Shown in pieces: positions 16,013 through 25,052 of a DNA stretch of 64,000 nucleotides. The notes below the pieces were generated by a model, which saw nothing but the letters and a program-made list of their open reading frames with translations, was not told where the DNA came from and did not search any database. Within the stretch, counting starts at the first letter, position 1; every line of letters begins with the position of its first letter. The DNA is taken from the NCBI RefSeq assembly GCF_003233655.1, contig NZ_CP029833.1, forward strand, positions 62,001 through 126,000. Reading direction: 5' to 3'. This DNA comes from Azospirillum ramasamyi. Its GTDB lineage: Bacteria; Pseudomonadota; Alphaproteobacteria; Azospirillales; Azospirillaceae. A program made the translations under genes and the position numbers.

Positions 16013-16966
16013 ATGCGCGTCGCCATCCTCGATGATTATCAGGGGGTCGCGCGCGACCTCGCCGACTGGTCGCAGCTGCCGGCGGGGAGCGACCTGACGG
16101 TCTTCGACAGGCCGCTGGGCGATGAGACGGCGGCGGCCGCGGCGCTGGAGCCCTTCGACGTGCTGGTGATCATGCGGGAACGGACAGCGTTCCCGGCATC
16201 CCTGGTCGACCGGCTGCCGAACCTGAAGCTGCTGGTCACCACCGGTGCGCGCAACAATGCCGTCGACCTTGCGGCCTGCGCCGCCCGCGGCATCCCCGTC
16301 TGCGGCACCCGCATGGTCGGCACGCCCACGGCGGAACTGACCTGGGGCCTGATCCTGGCGCTGGCCAAGCGCATCCCCGCTGAAGAGCGGGCCCTGCGCG
16401 AAGGCCACTGGCAGACCGGCCTGACCGGCGATCTCGCCGGCAAGCGTCTGGGCCTCGTCGGGCTGGGCAAGCTGGGCACCCGGGTCGCCCAGGTCGGCCA
16501 GGCCTTCGGCATGGAGGTGGCGGCCTGGAGCCCCAACCTGACCGACGAACGCGCCGCCGCCGCCGGCGTGACCCGCGTCGAAAAACGCGATCTCTTCGCC
16601 GCCTCCGATGTGGTCAGCATCCATCTGGTTCTGAGCGGGCGCACCCGCGGCGTGGTGGGTTTGGCGGAGATCAGCGCGATGAAGCCGACGGCCTTCCTCG
16701 TCAACACCTCGCGCGCCGGTCTGGTGGACGAGGCGGTGCTGGCCCATGCGCTGCGCCACGGCCATATCGCCGGCGCCGGCATCGACGTCTTCCCCATCGA
16801 GCCCCTGCCGAAAGACAGCCTTTGGCTTGACCTTCCCAACACGGTTCTGACGCCCCATCTGGGCTACGTGACGCGGGAGAATTACGCGGTGTTCTACCGC
16901 GACGCGCTGGAGGACATCCTGGCCTGGACGGCCGGTTCACCGGTGCGGCTGCTCTCTCCCGGCTGA
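16013..16966 (+). CDS. D-2-hydroxyacid dehydrogenase family protein
   Basis: NAD-dependent reduction of a 2-keto acid or oxidation of a D-2-hydroxyacid. The 317-residue product has the cofactor fold motif GLVGLGKLGTRVAQVGQAFG (about 145-164), the catalytic Arg in NTSRAGLVDE, Glu in the GAGIDVFPIEP loop and the active His in LTPHLGYVT. The substrate could be glyoxylate, hydroxypyruvate or phosphoglycerate-like acids; the GTRMVGTPTAELTWGLIL stretch is typical of the uncharacterised branch of this family. It follows purC by 13 bp and precedes the PAP2 gene by 26 bp, so the three may be co-transcribed. Confidence 0.92.
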   Translation: MRVAILDDYQGVARDLADWSQLPAGSDLTVFDRPLGDETAAAAALEPFDVLVIMRERTAFPASLVDRLPNLKLLVTTGARNNAVDLAACAARGIPVCGTRMVGTPTAELTWGLILALAKRIPAEERALREGHWQTGLTGDLAGKRLGLVGLGKLGTRVAQVGQAFGMEVAAWSPNLTDERAAAAGVTRVEKRDLFAASDVVSIHLVLSGRTRGVVGLAEISAMKPTAFLVNTSRAGLVDEAVLAHALRHGHIAGAGIDVFPIEPLPKDSLWLDLPNTVLTPHLGYVTRENYAVFYRDALEDILAWTAGSPVRLLSPG

Positions 16967-16992
16967 ACGGGAAACAGGGACGGAGGGCACCG

Positions 16993-17745
16993 GTGAGCTG
17001 GCGGGAGAGGGTTGCAGACGGCGGCCGGGGCGGCTTCTGGGCAAGGATGAGCCGGCATCAGCTGGGCATGCTGATCGGCATGTCGGTGGTCGCCGGCCTG
17101 CTGTTCGGCTTCGTCGAACTGGCCGGCGAGGTGATGGAGGGCGAAACCAGCGCCTTCGACAAGAGCCTGCTTCTGGCCCTGCGCGACCCGTTGAACCCGG
17201 ACCAGCCCGGCGGCCCATGGTGGCTGGCACGAATGGCGCGGGACATCACCTCGCTCGGCAGCACCACCATCCTCACCATGGTCACCGTCGCCACGCTTGG
17301 CTTCCTGCTTCTGCTGCACAAGCGGGCGGCGGCTCTGCTGGTCCTGGTGTCGATCGGCGGCGGCGGAACGCTCAGCACCCTGCTGAAGATGCTGTTCGAC
17401 CGCGCCCGCCCCGATCTGGTGCCGCATGGCGATCAGGTGATCTCCGCCAGCTTCCCCAGCGGCCACGCCATGCAGTCGGCCGTGGTGTACCTGACGCTGG
17501 GCGCCCTGTTGGCCCAGTTCGTCGAGGGCCGGCGGACCAAGGCCTATCTGCTGACCTGGGCGATGCTGCTGACGCTCGTCATCGGGGCGAGCCGCGTCTA
17601 TCTGGGCGTCCATTGGCCGACCGACGTGCTCGCCGGCTGGAGCGTCGGCGCCGCCTGGGCAGCCTTCTGCTGGATGGTCGCCGAATGGCTGCAGCGGCGC
17701 GGCGCGGTGGAGCAGGACCGGCCGGAAGCGACGGCAGGGCGCTGA
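16993..17745 (+). CDS. PAP2 superfamily membrane phosphatase
   Basis: Integral-membrane phosphatase acting on a lipid phosphate such as phosphatidic acid, undecaprenyl diphosphate or an LPS phosphate. The 250-residue product carries all three PAP2 motifs: KMLFDRARPD, PSGHAMQSAV and SRVYLGVHWPTDVLAG, between about residues 132 and 215, with five to six hydrophobic helices. The start is a GTG preceded by GGAGGG. It lies directly downstream of the hydroxyacid dehydrogenase. Confidence 0.93.
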   Translation: MSWRERVADGGRGGFWARMSRHQLGMLIGMSVVAGLLFGFVELAGEVMEGETSAFDKSLLLALRDPLNPDQPGGPWWLARMARDITSLGSTTILTMVTVATLGFLLLLHKRAAALLVLVSIGGGGTLSTLLKMLFDRARPDLVPHGDQVISASFPSGHAMQSAVVYLTLGALLAQFVEGRRTKAYLLTWAMLLTLVIGASRVYLGVHWPTDVLAGWSVGAAWAAFCWMVAEWLQRRGAVEQDRPEATAGR

Positions 17746-17855
17746 GAGGCCGCCGACCGGGCGGGTGCGGCGCACAAAAGGTTAACAAGCGGGTTGAATA
17801 CGGAGGCCTGCCCGCCGATAGTGTCGGCCCTAACCCTTTCGGACCAAGCCGCATC

Positions 17856-18344
17856 ATGCCTCACGGCGCACTCGACCGCGAAACCCTTGAAGCCGTTGGC
17901 GTCCTTGCCCGCGCGGTGGAGCGCGAGCGGGTGCCCGGCGTCCTGGAATGCCGCCTGCTGGCGAACGCCCTGAAGCGTACCCTCGACAGCGGGCAGGAAC
18001 GCGAGTTGGCCGAGGCGTCGCGCGTCTTCCGCACGCTCGACACCGACCTGCGCGAACGCATCGTCGCCCGCGCGCGGGTGGAGGCGCAGCAGGCCCGCGC
18101 CGAAGCGAAGGGCAAGACCGCCGACCGTAGCGCCGACCGCGAGGCGGTGACGCAGGAAATGCTGTCGCTGCCCCGCGAGGCGGTCGAACCGAAAGCGCGC
18201 GCCGGCTCCAACTTCCTGGCGGCGCTCAACGGCCTGCGTCCGGCCGCGGCAGCCGGCAGCCGGGGTGCCGCCCGCGACCGCCTGCGCGCCGCCGTCGACA
18301 CGCAACGGCGCGTCGGCCAGCGGATGAAACCGGCGCTGGAGTGA
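17856..18344 (+). CDS. Conserved-looking helical protein, function unknown
   Basis: A 162-residue, highly charged and probably all-helical protein starting MPHGALDRETLEAVGVLARA. The middle (about 50-110) is rich in Arg, Ala and Glu (ERIVARARVEAQQARAEAK) and may form a coiled coil. No signal peptide, membrane segment or known domain is recognised. Codon use matches neighbouring genes. It has its own upstream space of 110 bp after the PAP2 gene, which includes the AT-richer CACAAAAGGTTAACAAGCGG. Confidence 0.7.
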   Translation: MPHGALDRETLEAVGVLARAVERERVPGVLECRLLANALKRTLDSGQERELAEASRVFRTLDTDLRERIVARARVEAQQARAEAKGKTADRSADREAVTQEMLSLPREAVEPKARAGSNFLAALNGLRPAAAAGSRGAARDRLRAAVDTQRRVGQRMKPALE

Positions 18345-18407
18345 GGGAGCGGGCTCGGCTCGGGGCCAATACCCCTCCCCTATCCCTGCGCCCCCTCCCC
18401 TGCGCCC

Positions 18408-19310
18408 TTACCCCTGCCCCAGCGCGCAGCGCGCCGCGGCCAAATCCCAGGCCGCGCAGCCGACGCTCTTGAACAGGCGCGGGCGCCCGTCCGTCGCGCG
18501 GCCGTCGAGCGCATCGACCAGCGACTTGACCGCCGCCCAGTCCACGCCGGCCTGGATGAAGTCGCCGGCTTCGTGGCGGGCGCCGGCGGGATCGTCGACG
18601 AACAGCTCGCTGCCATGGACGGCGGTCGGGCCGAACTCCGCCATTTCCGGCTTGAAGGCGCCGACGCCGACCAGCAGGCGGTCCGGGCGCGGCGTCTCGT
18701 CATAGATGGGCGACAGGCTGGTGGTCAGCGCGATCACCACCTCCGCCGCCGGATCGACCGCGCCGCTCATCGGCCGCAACTCCACCCCCGGCGCTTCCTG
18801 CCTGGCGCAGAAGGCGGTGGCGCTGTCCAGGCTGCGGCTGTGGATGTCGACGCGGATGCCGGGATGGAGCGCGGCGAGAGCGGCGACATGGCCGGCCGAC
18901 TGGGTGCCGGCGCCGAGCAGCGCCACATGGCGCGGAGCCGGGGCCAGCGTGCGGATCGCCAGCATCGACACGGCGGCGGTGCGGCGCGCGGTGACGGTCG
19001 GGCCGTCCAGAATGACCCGGGGGGCGCCGGTCAGGGCGTCGAAGGCGCTGACCACGCCATGGATGGTCGGCAGGCCCTTGGCGCCATTGCCGGGATTGAC
19101 GTTCACCAGCTTGTGGATGGCGATGTCAGCCGCCGTGGCCGGCATCGACAGCAGCACGCCGCCGTCCGGCAGCGGCAGCACCTGCCGTTCCGGGCTGGTG
19201 ATGCGGCCGGCGGCATAGTCGCGGGCGGCCGAGGCCACCGCGTCGCACAGCGCGGGGAAAGGAAGACGGGCGGCGGTCTGTTCGGCGGTAAGGACGGCGA
19301 GCGACGACAC
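18408..19310 (-). CDS. Ornithine cyclodeaminase/mu-crystallin family protein
   Basis: Rossmann-fold enzyme of the OCD/mu-crystallin family. The 300-residue form with MPATAADIAIHKLVNVNPGN and GPTVTARRTAAVSMLA is closest to the delta1-piperideine/pyrroline-2-carboxylate reductases (LhpI-like), which work in D-lysine, D-proline or hydroxyproline breakdown; a true ornithine cyclodeaminase is less likely. The cofactor motif is ALLGAGTQSAGHVAAL (about 129-144). The start is a GTG giving MSSLAVL, with no strong ribosome site. It precedes folB on the opposite transcript order, lying 36 bp downstream of the folB start side. Confidence 0.85.
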   Translation of the reverse strand: MSSLAVLTAEQTAARLPFPALCDAVASAARDYAAGRITSPERQVLPLPDGGVLLSMPATAADIAIHKLVNVNPGNGAKGLPTIHGVVSAFDALTGAPRVILDGPTVTARRTAAVSMLAIRTLAPAPRHVALLGAGTQSAGHVAALAALHPGIRVDIHSRSLDSATAFCARQEAPGVELRPMSGAVDPAAEVVIALTTSLSPIYDETPRPDRLLVGVGAFKPEMAEFGPTAVHGSELFVDDPAGARHEAGDFIQAGVDWAAVKSLVDALDGRATDGRPRLFKSVGCAAWDLAAARCALGQG

Positions 19311-19345
19311 GGGAGGCGGCTTCCTCTCTATGGAATGGAAAAGGG

Positions 19346-19729
19346 TCAGGCGCGGGCGCGCTCGATCTCCACGCCGACGCTGGCGGCGTCGGGGAAGACG
19401 TCCAGCTTCTCCACCCGCACCTTCGCCATCGTCACCCGCGCGTCGGCGAGGCAGCGCTCGGCGATGCGCTCCGCCAGCGTTTCCACCAGCGTGACGTGGC
19501 CCTGGGTGACCACGCCCTTGACGATGGTCGCCATGTCCTCGCCGGTGACGCCGGGGGCGATCACCTCGAGGTCCAGGTTCAGGCGGATGCGCTGGGGCTT
19601 CAGCCGTTCATGGGCATAGACGCCGATCAGCGCGTCCAACACCAGATCGCGCACGAAACAACGGGTGGACAGCGCCGCCGGGGCCGAGCGCGGCACCGGG
19701 GCGGTGACGGTGGCGAAGAGCTTGTTCAT
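19346..19729 (-). CDS. folB: Dihydroneopterin aldolase family protein
   Basis: Retro-aldol cleavage of 7,8-dihydroneopterin in folate synthesis. The 127-residue product has the FolB signature VRDLVLDALIGVYAHERLKPQ (about 26-46, with the substrate-binding region IGVYAHER) and the catalytic-end VTLVETLAERIAERCL followed by VRVEKLDVFPDA. The start is the ATG giving MNKLFAT. Only 36 bp separate its stop from the next gene on the same strand, the OCD-like gene, so the two are probably co-transcribed. Some alphaproteobacterial FolB-like proteins act on other pterins; this cannot be excluded. Confidence 0.92.
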   Translation of the reverse strand: MNKLFATVTAPVPRSAPAALSTRCFVRDLVLDALIGVYAHERLKPQRIRLNLDLEVIAPGVTGEDMATIVKGVVTQGHVTLVETLAERIAERCLADARVTMAKVRVEKLDVFPDAASVGVEIERARA

Positions 19730-19817
19730 GGGCGACAGCCCTAACACGGCAACGCCACCGCTGCCAAGCAGCCGTCCCGGCCGATGCCCATAACGGATGG
19801 ACAGATCTGGGAGGGTG

Positions 19818-20900
19818 TCAGTGCATTTCAGAGCGGATGCGCTCGCGCAGCACGTCGATCGGGCGCAGATCCTCGCCCTCCTCATAATGCCAGAAGGTCC
19901 AGCCGTTGCAGGCCGGCAGGCCGGCCATCGCCGCGCCCACCTGATGGATCGAGCCGCGATGGTCGCCGCGCGGGCCGGAGCCGATCAGCGTGCCGTCGGC
20001 GCGCACGCGGGCGGCGACGCGGCGACGCTGGTCGAACAGGGTCGAGCCGGGGCGCAGAAGCCCGCGTTCCACCACCCAGCCGAAGGGGACGCGCGGCGCG
20101 GCGCGCTTGGGCGGGGTGTCGAGGATCGCGGCGTCCGGCGCCTCCTCCACCGCGTCGATGCGGGCCTGGGCCGCCTTGACGTAGGTGTCGTCGCGCTCCA
20201 GCCCGATCCATTTGCGGCCGAGCCGCTTGGCGACCGCGCCGGTGGTGCCGGTGCCGAAGAAGGGATCGAGCACCACGTCGCCCGGACGGGACGAGGACAG
20301 GATCACCCGGTACAGCAGCGATTCCGGCTTCTGCGTCGGGTGGGTCTTCTTGCCGTCCTCGTCGCGCAGGCGCTCAGACCCGCTGCAGATCGGCAGCAGC
20401 CAGTCGCTGCGCATCTGAAGATCCTCGTTGAGGTTCTTCATCGCGTCGTAATTGAAGCGGTAGCGCGCATCCTTGTCGCGGGCCGCCCAGATCATCGTCT
20501 CATGGGCGTTGGCGAAGCGGGTGCCGCGGAAGTTCGGCATCGGGTTGGTCTTGCGCCAGACGATGTCGTTCAGAATCCAGAAGCCCAGATTCTGCAGCGT
20601 GGCGCCGACGCGGAAGATGTTGTGGTAGCTGCCGATCACCCACAGCGAGCCTTCCGGCTTCAGGATGCGGCGGGCGGCCGTCATCCAGTCGCGGGTGAAG
20701 CGGTCGTAGGTCTCGAAATCGTCGAACTTGTCCCACTCGTCGTCCACCCCGGCGACGCGGGTGTGGTTCGGCCGCAGCAGCTCGCCGCCCAACTGGAGAT
20801 TGTAGGGCGGATCGGCGAAGACGAGATCGACCGACGCGGGCGGCAGATCGTTCATGAGAGCGACGCAATCGCCGACCAGGATACGGTTTTCAGGGAGCAT
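19818..20900 (-). CDS. ccrM: CcrM-type adenine methyltransferase (GANTC)
   Basis: Beta-class N6-adenine DNA methyltransferase that methylates GANTC and helps time the cell cycle in alphaproteobacteria. The 360-residue product has DPPYN (30-34) before the AdoMet motif DPFFGTGTTG (212-221), the order that defines the beta class, and the C-terminal domain after residue 265 (WVVERGLLRPGSTLFDQRR, NGWTFWHYE) that is specific to CcrM and needed for DNA binding. It ends in RIRSEMH. GANTC sites cluster directly upstream. Its neighbours folB and rnhB are on the same strand; rnhB next to ccrM is a common arrangement. Confidence 0.97.
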   Translation of the reverse strand: MLPENRILVGDCVALMNDLPPASVDLVFADPPYNLQLGGELLRPNHTRVAGVDDEWDKFDDFETYDRFTRDWMTAARRILKPEGSLWVIGSYHNIFRVGATLQNLGFWILNDIVWRKTNPMPNFRGTRFANAHETMIWAARDKDARYRFNYDAMKNLNEDLQMRSDWLLPICSGSERLRDEDGKKTHPTQKPESLLYRVILSSSRPGDVVLDPFFGTGTTGAVAKRLGRKWIGLERDDTYVKAAQARIDAVEEAPDAAILDTPPKRAAPRVPFGWVVERGLLRPGSTLFDQRRRVAARVRADGTLIGSGPRGDHRGSIHQVGAAMAGLPACNGWTFWHYEEGEDLRPIDVLRERIRSEMH

Positions 20901-20922
20901 TTCACGACCGGCAAAGAACTGG

Positions 20923-20954
20923 GACTCGGCCGGACAATGAGTCGCGGCCGAGTC
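20923..20954. promoter_or_regulatory. Cluster of GANTC methylation sites before ccrM
   Basis: Three GANTC sites (20923-20927, 20939-20943, 20950-20954) lie within 32 bp in the 89-bp gap between rnhB and ccrM, with a fourth at 21032-21036 inside the end of rnhB. In Caulobacter the ccrM promoter region also carries GANTC sites and its activity depends on hemimethylation. The role here is inference. Confidence 0.6.
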
Positions 20955-20989
20955 GCCGTCAACAGCTTTCTTTGCCAAGTGACGAAGGC

Positions 20990-21655
20990 TCAACCGCTTA
21001 GTGCCTTTTGCCGTTTCACTGGTGCAAAACTGACTCGGTGATGCGGCGTGACACCATGGCGGGTCAGCGCGTCCAGATGCTCTGGCGTCGGATAGCCGGC
21101 ATTTCGATCCCATCCATAGTGTGGATACTGGGCCGACAACCGCAACATCTCGCTGTCGCGCGCCACTTTGGCGAGAATAGAGGCGGCGGCGATCGACTGG
21201 CTGCGGCTGTCGCCCTTGACGACCGCCACCCTCTCGCACGCGATGTCCGGGGTGAATTTGCCATCGACCAGCGCCGCGTCGGGGGTCGGACCGGGCAGCG
21301 CCAGATAGGCCCGCTTCATCGCCAGCAGCGTCGCCCTGTGGATGTTCAGCTCGTCGATCTCCGCCGCCGACGCCTCGGCGATGGCGAAGGCGAGCGCATG
21401 GGCGCGGATCGCCGGCTCGATCTCCTCGCGCAGGCGGCGGATGACGGCCTTGCTGTCATTGATCCGGGCCGCGATCTCCGGCGGCAGCCCTTCGGGCGGC
21501 AGGACCACGGCGGCGGCGACCACCGGGCCGCAGAGCGGACCGCGCCCGACCTCGTCGATGCCGCAGACGCGGCGGCCGGGACCGAAGCCGGCCTCCAGCG
21601 ACAGATCGGGGCGCTGCCGGGGAGCGGCAGCTTTGCGGGGCGCTTTGGCAGGCAT
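20990..21655 (-). CDS. rnhB: Ribonuclease HII
   Basis: Cleaves RNA in RNA-DNA hybrids and removes misincorporated ribonucleotides. The 221-residue product has the N-terminal catalytic CGIDEVGRGPLCGPVVAAAV (Asp34, Glu35), the NDSK motif, DGKFTPDI with the third acidic residue, KGDSRSQSIAAASILAKVARD with the fourth, and HYGWDRNAGYPTPEH near the C-terminus. Start chosen at the ATG giving MPAKAPRK; longer starts add a sequence unlike the family. Stop lies 89 bp before ccrM, same strand. Confidence 0.97.
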   Translation of the reverse strand: MPAKAPRKAAAPRQRPDLSLEAGFGPGRRVCGIDEVGRGPLCGPVVAAAVVLPPEGLPPEIAARINDSKAVIRRLREEIEPAIRAHALAFAIAEASAAEIDELNIHRATLLAMKRAYLALPGPTPDAALVDGKFTPDIACERVAVVKGDSRSQSIAAASILAKVARDSEMLRLSAQYPHYGWDRNAGYPTPEHLDALTRHGVTPHHRVSFAPVKRQKALSG

Positions 21656-21859
21656 CGGCGGACGGCCTTCCGGAAGGAGGGATGGGGCCGCTTGATAGCG
21701 GCAGCGGAATCCGGGCGCAAGGCCGCGCCCACTTGCGTCAACCAAGCTCTTGAGAAGCGGCGTATGGCTGCGCTATGGATGCGCCCCGCAAGCCTGCCCG
21801 CCCCGTCCGGGACGGCGGCTCGCGACGCCGGACCACGCCATCACCCCCGAGAGCAGGCC

Positions 21860-22357
<498 letters not shown>

Positions 22358-22440
22358 GCCGGCATGCGTGACGGCCGGACCCTGAGTCGCGGGTGATTCG
22401 TCACGCTGCACCTGCACAATTTCGGCGAAATCGCCCCGCC

Positions 22441-22473
22441 CCGCCCAGCAAATGGGCGGCGGCGGCGCTTTTG
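22441..22473 (+). terminator. GC hairpin with short T-run after ychJ-type gene
   Basis: CCGCCC (22441-22446) pairs with GGGCGG (22454-22459) around AGCAAAT, and CTTTTG follows about 10 bp later. A wider stem, GCGTGACG (22366-22373) with CGTCACGC (22399-22406), lies just before it. Either could end the YchJ transcript. Confidence 0.45.
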
Positions 22474-22612
22474 TCATGCGCGCATGGCCGAATCGCGGAA
22501 TGACGATTGAATTATGGGGCGGAAGCGATCATCCTTCGCTGGCCCTGTTCCGGGTCTCCCTCTTTGGTGCTTTGCCGGGATGGGGTTTAACACGACAGAT
22601 GAGACGATACTG

Positions 22613-23236
22613 ATGTTCGACCGTCCGCAGCGCTCTTCCTTCCGCGCTCCTGAAATTACCCAGCGCGACATCCGCGCTACCGTCAAGTGGTTCAACGCCA
22701 CCAAGGGCTTCGGCTTCGTCACCCCCGACGACGGTTCGCCCGATGCCTTCCTGCATTCCACGGTTCTGCAGTTCTGCGGACACGACAGCCTGCCCGAAGG
22801 CGCCACCATCACCTGCGACCTGTCGCGCGGCCCGAAGGGCCCGCAGGTGGCCACCATCCACGCGGTCGACACCTCGACCGCCGCTCCGAGCCGCCCGCGC
22901 GCCCCGCGCGAGCGTGACAGCTGGGGCAACGACGGCGGTTACGGCGGCGGCGGTTACGGCGGCGGCAGCCGTGGCGGTTACAGCTCCGGCGGCTACGGCG
23001 GCGACAGCTACGGCGACTCGGACAGCGGCGAGACCGTCGACGGCACGGTGAAGTGGTTCAACGTGTCGAAGGGCTTCGGCTTCATCGCCCCGTCCACCGG
23101 CGGCAAGGACATCTTCGTGCACATCCGTGCGCTGGAGCGGTCGGGCATCAGCGGCCTGGATGACGGTGCGCAGGTCCGCGTCACCATCCGCCAGGGCGCC
23201 AAGGGCCCCGAGGCTCAGCGCATCGAGATGGCCTGA
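22613..23236 (+). CDS. Cold-shock protein with two cold-shock domains
   Basis: A 207-residue RNA-binding protein with two cold-shock domains joined by a Gly/Tyr/Ser-rich linker. Domain one (about 20-88) has TVKWFNATKGFGFVTPDD and domain two (about 142-207) has TVKWFNVSKGFGFIAPS and DIFVHIRALE. The linker (about 105-138) is repeats of GGYGGG and SGGYGGD, which may drive weak self-association. Two-domain cold-shock proteins act as RNA chaperones or antiterminators in alphaproteobacteria. The ATG giving MFDRPQR is chosen; about 250 bp of leader precede it and a strong terminator follows. Confidence 0.95.
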   Translation: MFDRPQRSSFRAPEITQRDIRATVKWFNATKGFGFVTPDDGSPDAFLHSTVLQFCGHDSLPEGATITCDLSRGPKGPQVATIHAVDTSTAAPSRPRAPRERDSWGNDGGYGGGGYGGGSRGGYSSGGYGGDSYGDSDSGETVDGTVKWFNVSKGFGFIAPSTGGKDIFVHIRALERSGISGLDDGAQVRVTIRQGAKGPEAQRIEMA

Positions 23237-23260
23237 TCTCTCATCGGTCGTTGTGATGTG

Positions 23261-23295
23261 AAAAAGCCCCCGCTCCACCGGAGCGGGGGCTTTTT
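23261..23295 (+). terminator. Strong intrinsic terminator
   Basis: A perfect 16-bp stem, starting AAAAAGCCCCCGCTCC and closing over a loop of ACC, ends in GGGGGCTTTTT. It lies 24 bp after the cold-shock protein stop. The A-run before the stem means it can also stop the ABC transporter transcript coming from the other side. Confidence 0.95.
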
Positions 23296-23342
23296 CATGC
23301 CCGGACCCGGAAACCTGCCCGGCCCCCTGCCGCCGCAACGGT

Positions 23343-25052
23343 TCACGAATCCCGCGCAGGCTCACCCTCGTCGTGAGCGGTCTCCCAGTAATGGCAGGCC
23401 ACGCGGTGGCCGGGCGCCACCTCCTCCAGCGCCGGGACGGCCTGGGCGCAGAAATCGCGGGCCAGCGGGCAGCGGCGGCGCAGCGCACAGCCGCCGGGCG
23501 GGTTGAAGGCCGACGGCGCGTCGCCCTCCAGGTCCGGCCGCTCGCCAAGGGCCGCGGCCAGCATCGCCCGGCTATAGGGATGCAGCGGCGCCGTCCTCAG
23601 CGTCTCGGAATCGGCGCTCTCCACCACCCGACCCGACAGCATGACGATGCCGCGATGGGCATCGCGCAGTCCCTCCAGATAGCGGTCGGTCGCCAGCACC
23701 AGCGCCAGGCCGCGCCGGTCGCGCACCGCCGTCAGGCGGTCGAGGAAGGCGTCGCGCTCCTCCGCCGACAGGCCGGCGGCGGGCTCGTCGGCGATCAGCA
23801 TGCGCGGCTCCGGCAGCAGGGCGCGGGCGAGCCCGGCATGGGCGGCCTCCGCCTTGCCGAGCCCGCCGGGCCAGCGGAGCGCGGTGTCCTGACGCAGCCC
23901 GGCCTCTTCCAACGCCTCGTCGATGCGCAGGTCGCGGCGGTCGGCGGCGATGTCGGGACGCAGGCTTTCCAGCGCCAGGGCGAATTGGGCGCCGATGGTC
24001 ATGGCGGGATCGAAGGAGGCGGCCGGGTCGGGGAACAGCGGCTGCAGGTCGCGCCGGGCGCGGCGCAGGCCGCCGGGATCCGCATCCTCCCCGGCCCCAC
24101 CGTCAGGCGGCGCGGCGGCGGCGACCAGATCGCGGCCCATCCACACCACCGCCCCCGCCGTCGGCGGCGGCAGGCACAGCAGCGAACGGGCGAGAGTCGC
24201 CTTGGCGCTGCCGGTCTCGCCAAGCAGGGCAACCGTCTCCCCCAGGCCGACATCCAGATCGATCCCGTGCAGAACGGTCAGCGTCCGCGCCTCCCCCTTC
24301 GGGCCGGGAGCGAGCGGATAGGCGATGCCGACGCCGCGGGCATGCAGCCGGGCGGTCCCCGGCGCCTCCATCGCCGCCGCCGGGGCGATGCGCGGCGGCT
24401 CGTAGGGCAGCAGCCGGCCGCGGCGCAGGGACAGCACGCGGTCGGCGGGACCGGCCACGCCGTCCTCCGGCCGTCCGGCCAGGATCAGCGCCACCCCGTC
24501 CGCCCGCGCCCAGTCGGCCAGCCGGTGGAGAAGGCGCAGCCGCACGGTCGGGTCCAGCCCGGCGGCCGGCGCGTCCGCCAGCAGCACCGCCGGCGCCACC
24601 GCCGCCGCCATGGCGAAGAGGCAGGCCCAGCGCAGGGAGTCCGGCAGCTGTTCGGGCGGCAGGTCGAACCGGCGGGCCGCGGGCGGCACGCCCATGCGGT
24701 CAAGCCCGTCGGCCATCCGGCGCAACGCGCCGCGCAGGTCCAGCCCCAGATGATGGCCGACCACCTCCGCCACCTGCAGGGCGAGCGGCCGGCGCGGCGC
24801 CAGACGGCCTCCCTGGGCGATCAGCAGGCGCCCCTCGACCCGGACGTTGCCCGCCATGCCCAGCCCGGCCGGCGGCTGGCCGGCGAGCGCGGCGAGCAGC
24901 GCGGTCTTGCCGCTGCCGGCACCGCCGGTGATCGCCAGCACCTCCCCGCGCTCCACCCGCAGACTGGCGCGGTCGAGCAGGACGCGGTCGCCCAGCATCA
25001 GGGTCAGCCCCTCGGTTTCCACCGGCGCGGCTTTGGGGGCGATGTGGTTCAT
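23343..25052 (-). CDS. Fused double-ATPase of a peptide/nickel-type ABC transporter, degenerate
   Basis: A 569-residue protein made of two ABC ATPase domains of the oligopeptide/dipeptide type, ending with the family Cys-rich tail (GCALRRRCPLARDFC). Domain one has an intact Walker A (GGAGSGKT, 43-50), but its Walker B reads LLADAP, with Ala161 in place of the catalytic Glu, the LSGGQ signature reads LPDSL, and the switch His is missing (LAGRPED). Domain two has a broken Walker A (GETGSAKA, 278-285: Gly to Ala and Ser/Thr to Ala), signature PGGLG, an intact Walker B (MLIADEP, 418-424) and no switch His (ATDRY). The frame is open and codon use is normal, so the gene seems maintained. It overlaps the upstream permease gene by 4 bp. 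Confidence 0.85.
   Translation of the reverse strand: MNHIAPKAAPVETEGLTLMLGDRVLLDRASLRVERGEVLAITGGAGSGKTALLAALAGQPPAGLGMAGNVRVEGRLLIAQGGRLAPRRPLALQVAEVVGHHLGLDLRGALRRMADGLDRMGVPPAARRFDLPPEQLPDSLRWACLFAMAAAVAPAVLLADAPAAGLDPTVRLRLLHRLADWARADGVALILAGRPEDGVAGPADRVLSLRRGRLLPYEPPRIAPAAAMEAPGTARLHARGVGIAYPLAPGPKGEARTLTVLHGIDLDVGLGETVALLGETGSAKATLARSLLCLPPPTAGAVVWMGRDLVAAAAPPDGGAGEDADPGGLRRARRDLQPLFPDPAASFDPAMTIGAQFALALESLRPDIAADRRDLRIDEALEEAGLRQDTALRWPGGLGKAEAAHAGLARALLPEPRMLIADEPAAGLSAEERDAFLDRLTAVRDRRGLALVLATDRYLEGLRDAHRGIVMLSGRVVESADSETLRTAPLHPYSRAMLAAALGERPDLEGDAPSAFNPPGGCALRRRCPLARDFCAQAVPALEEVAPGHRVACHYWETAHDEGEPARDS

Noticed and set aside
22930..23030. Short GGCGGTTACGGC-type repeats suggesting a CRISPR or VNTR
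   Set aside because: They encode the Gly/Tyr linker of the two-domain cold-shock protein, have no spacers and are explained by codon choice.
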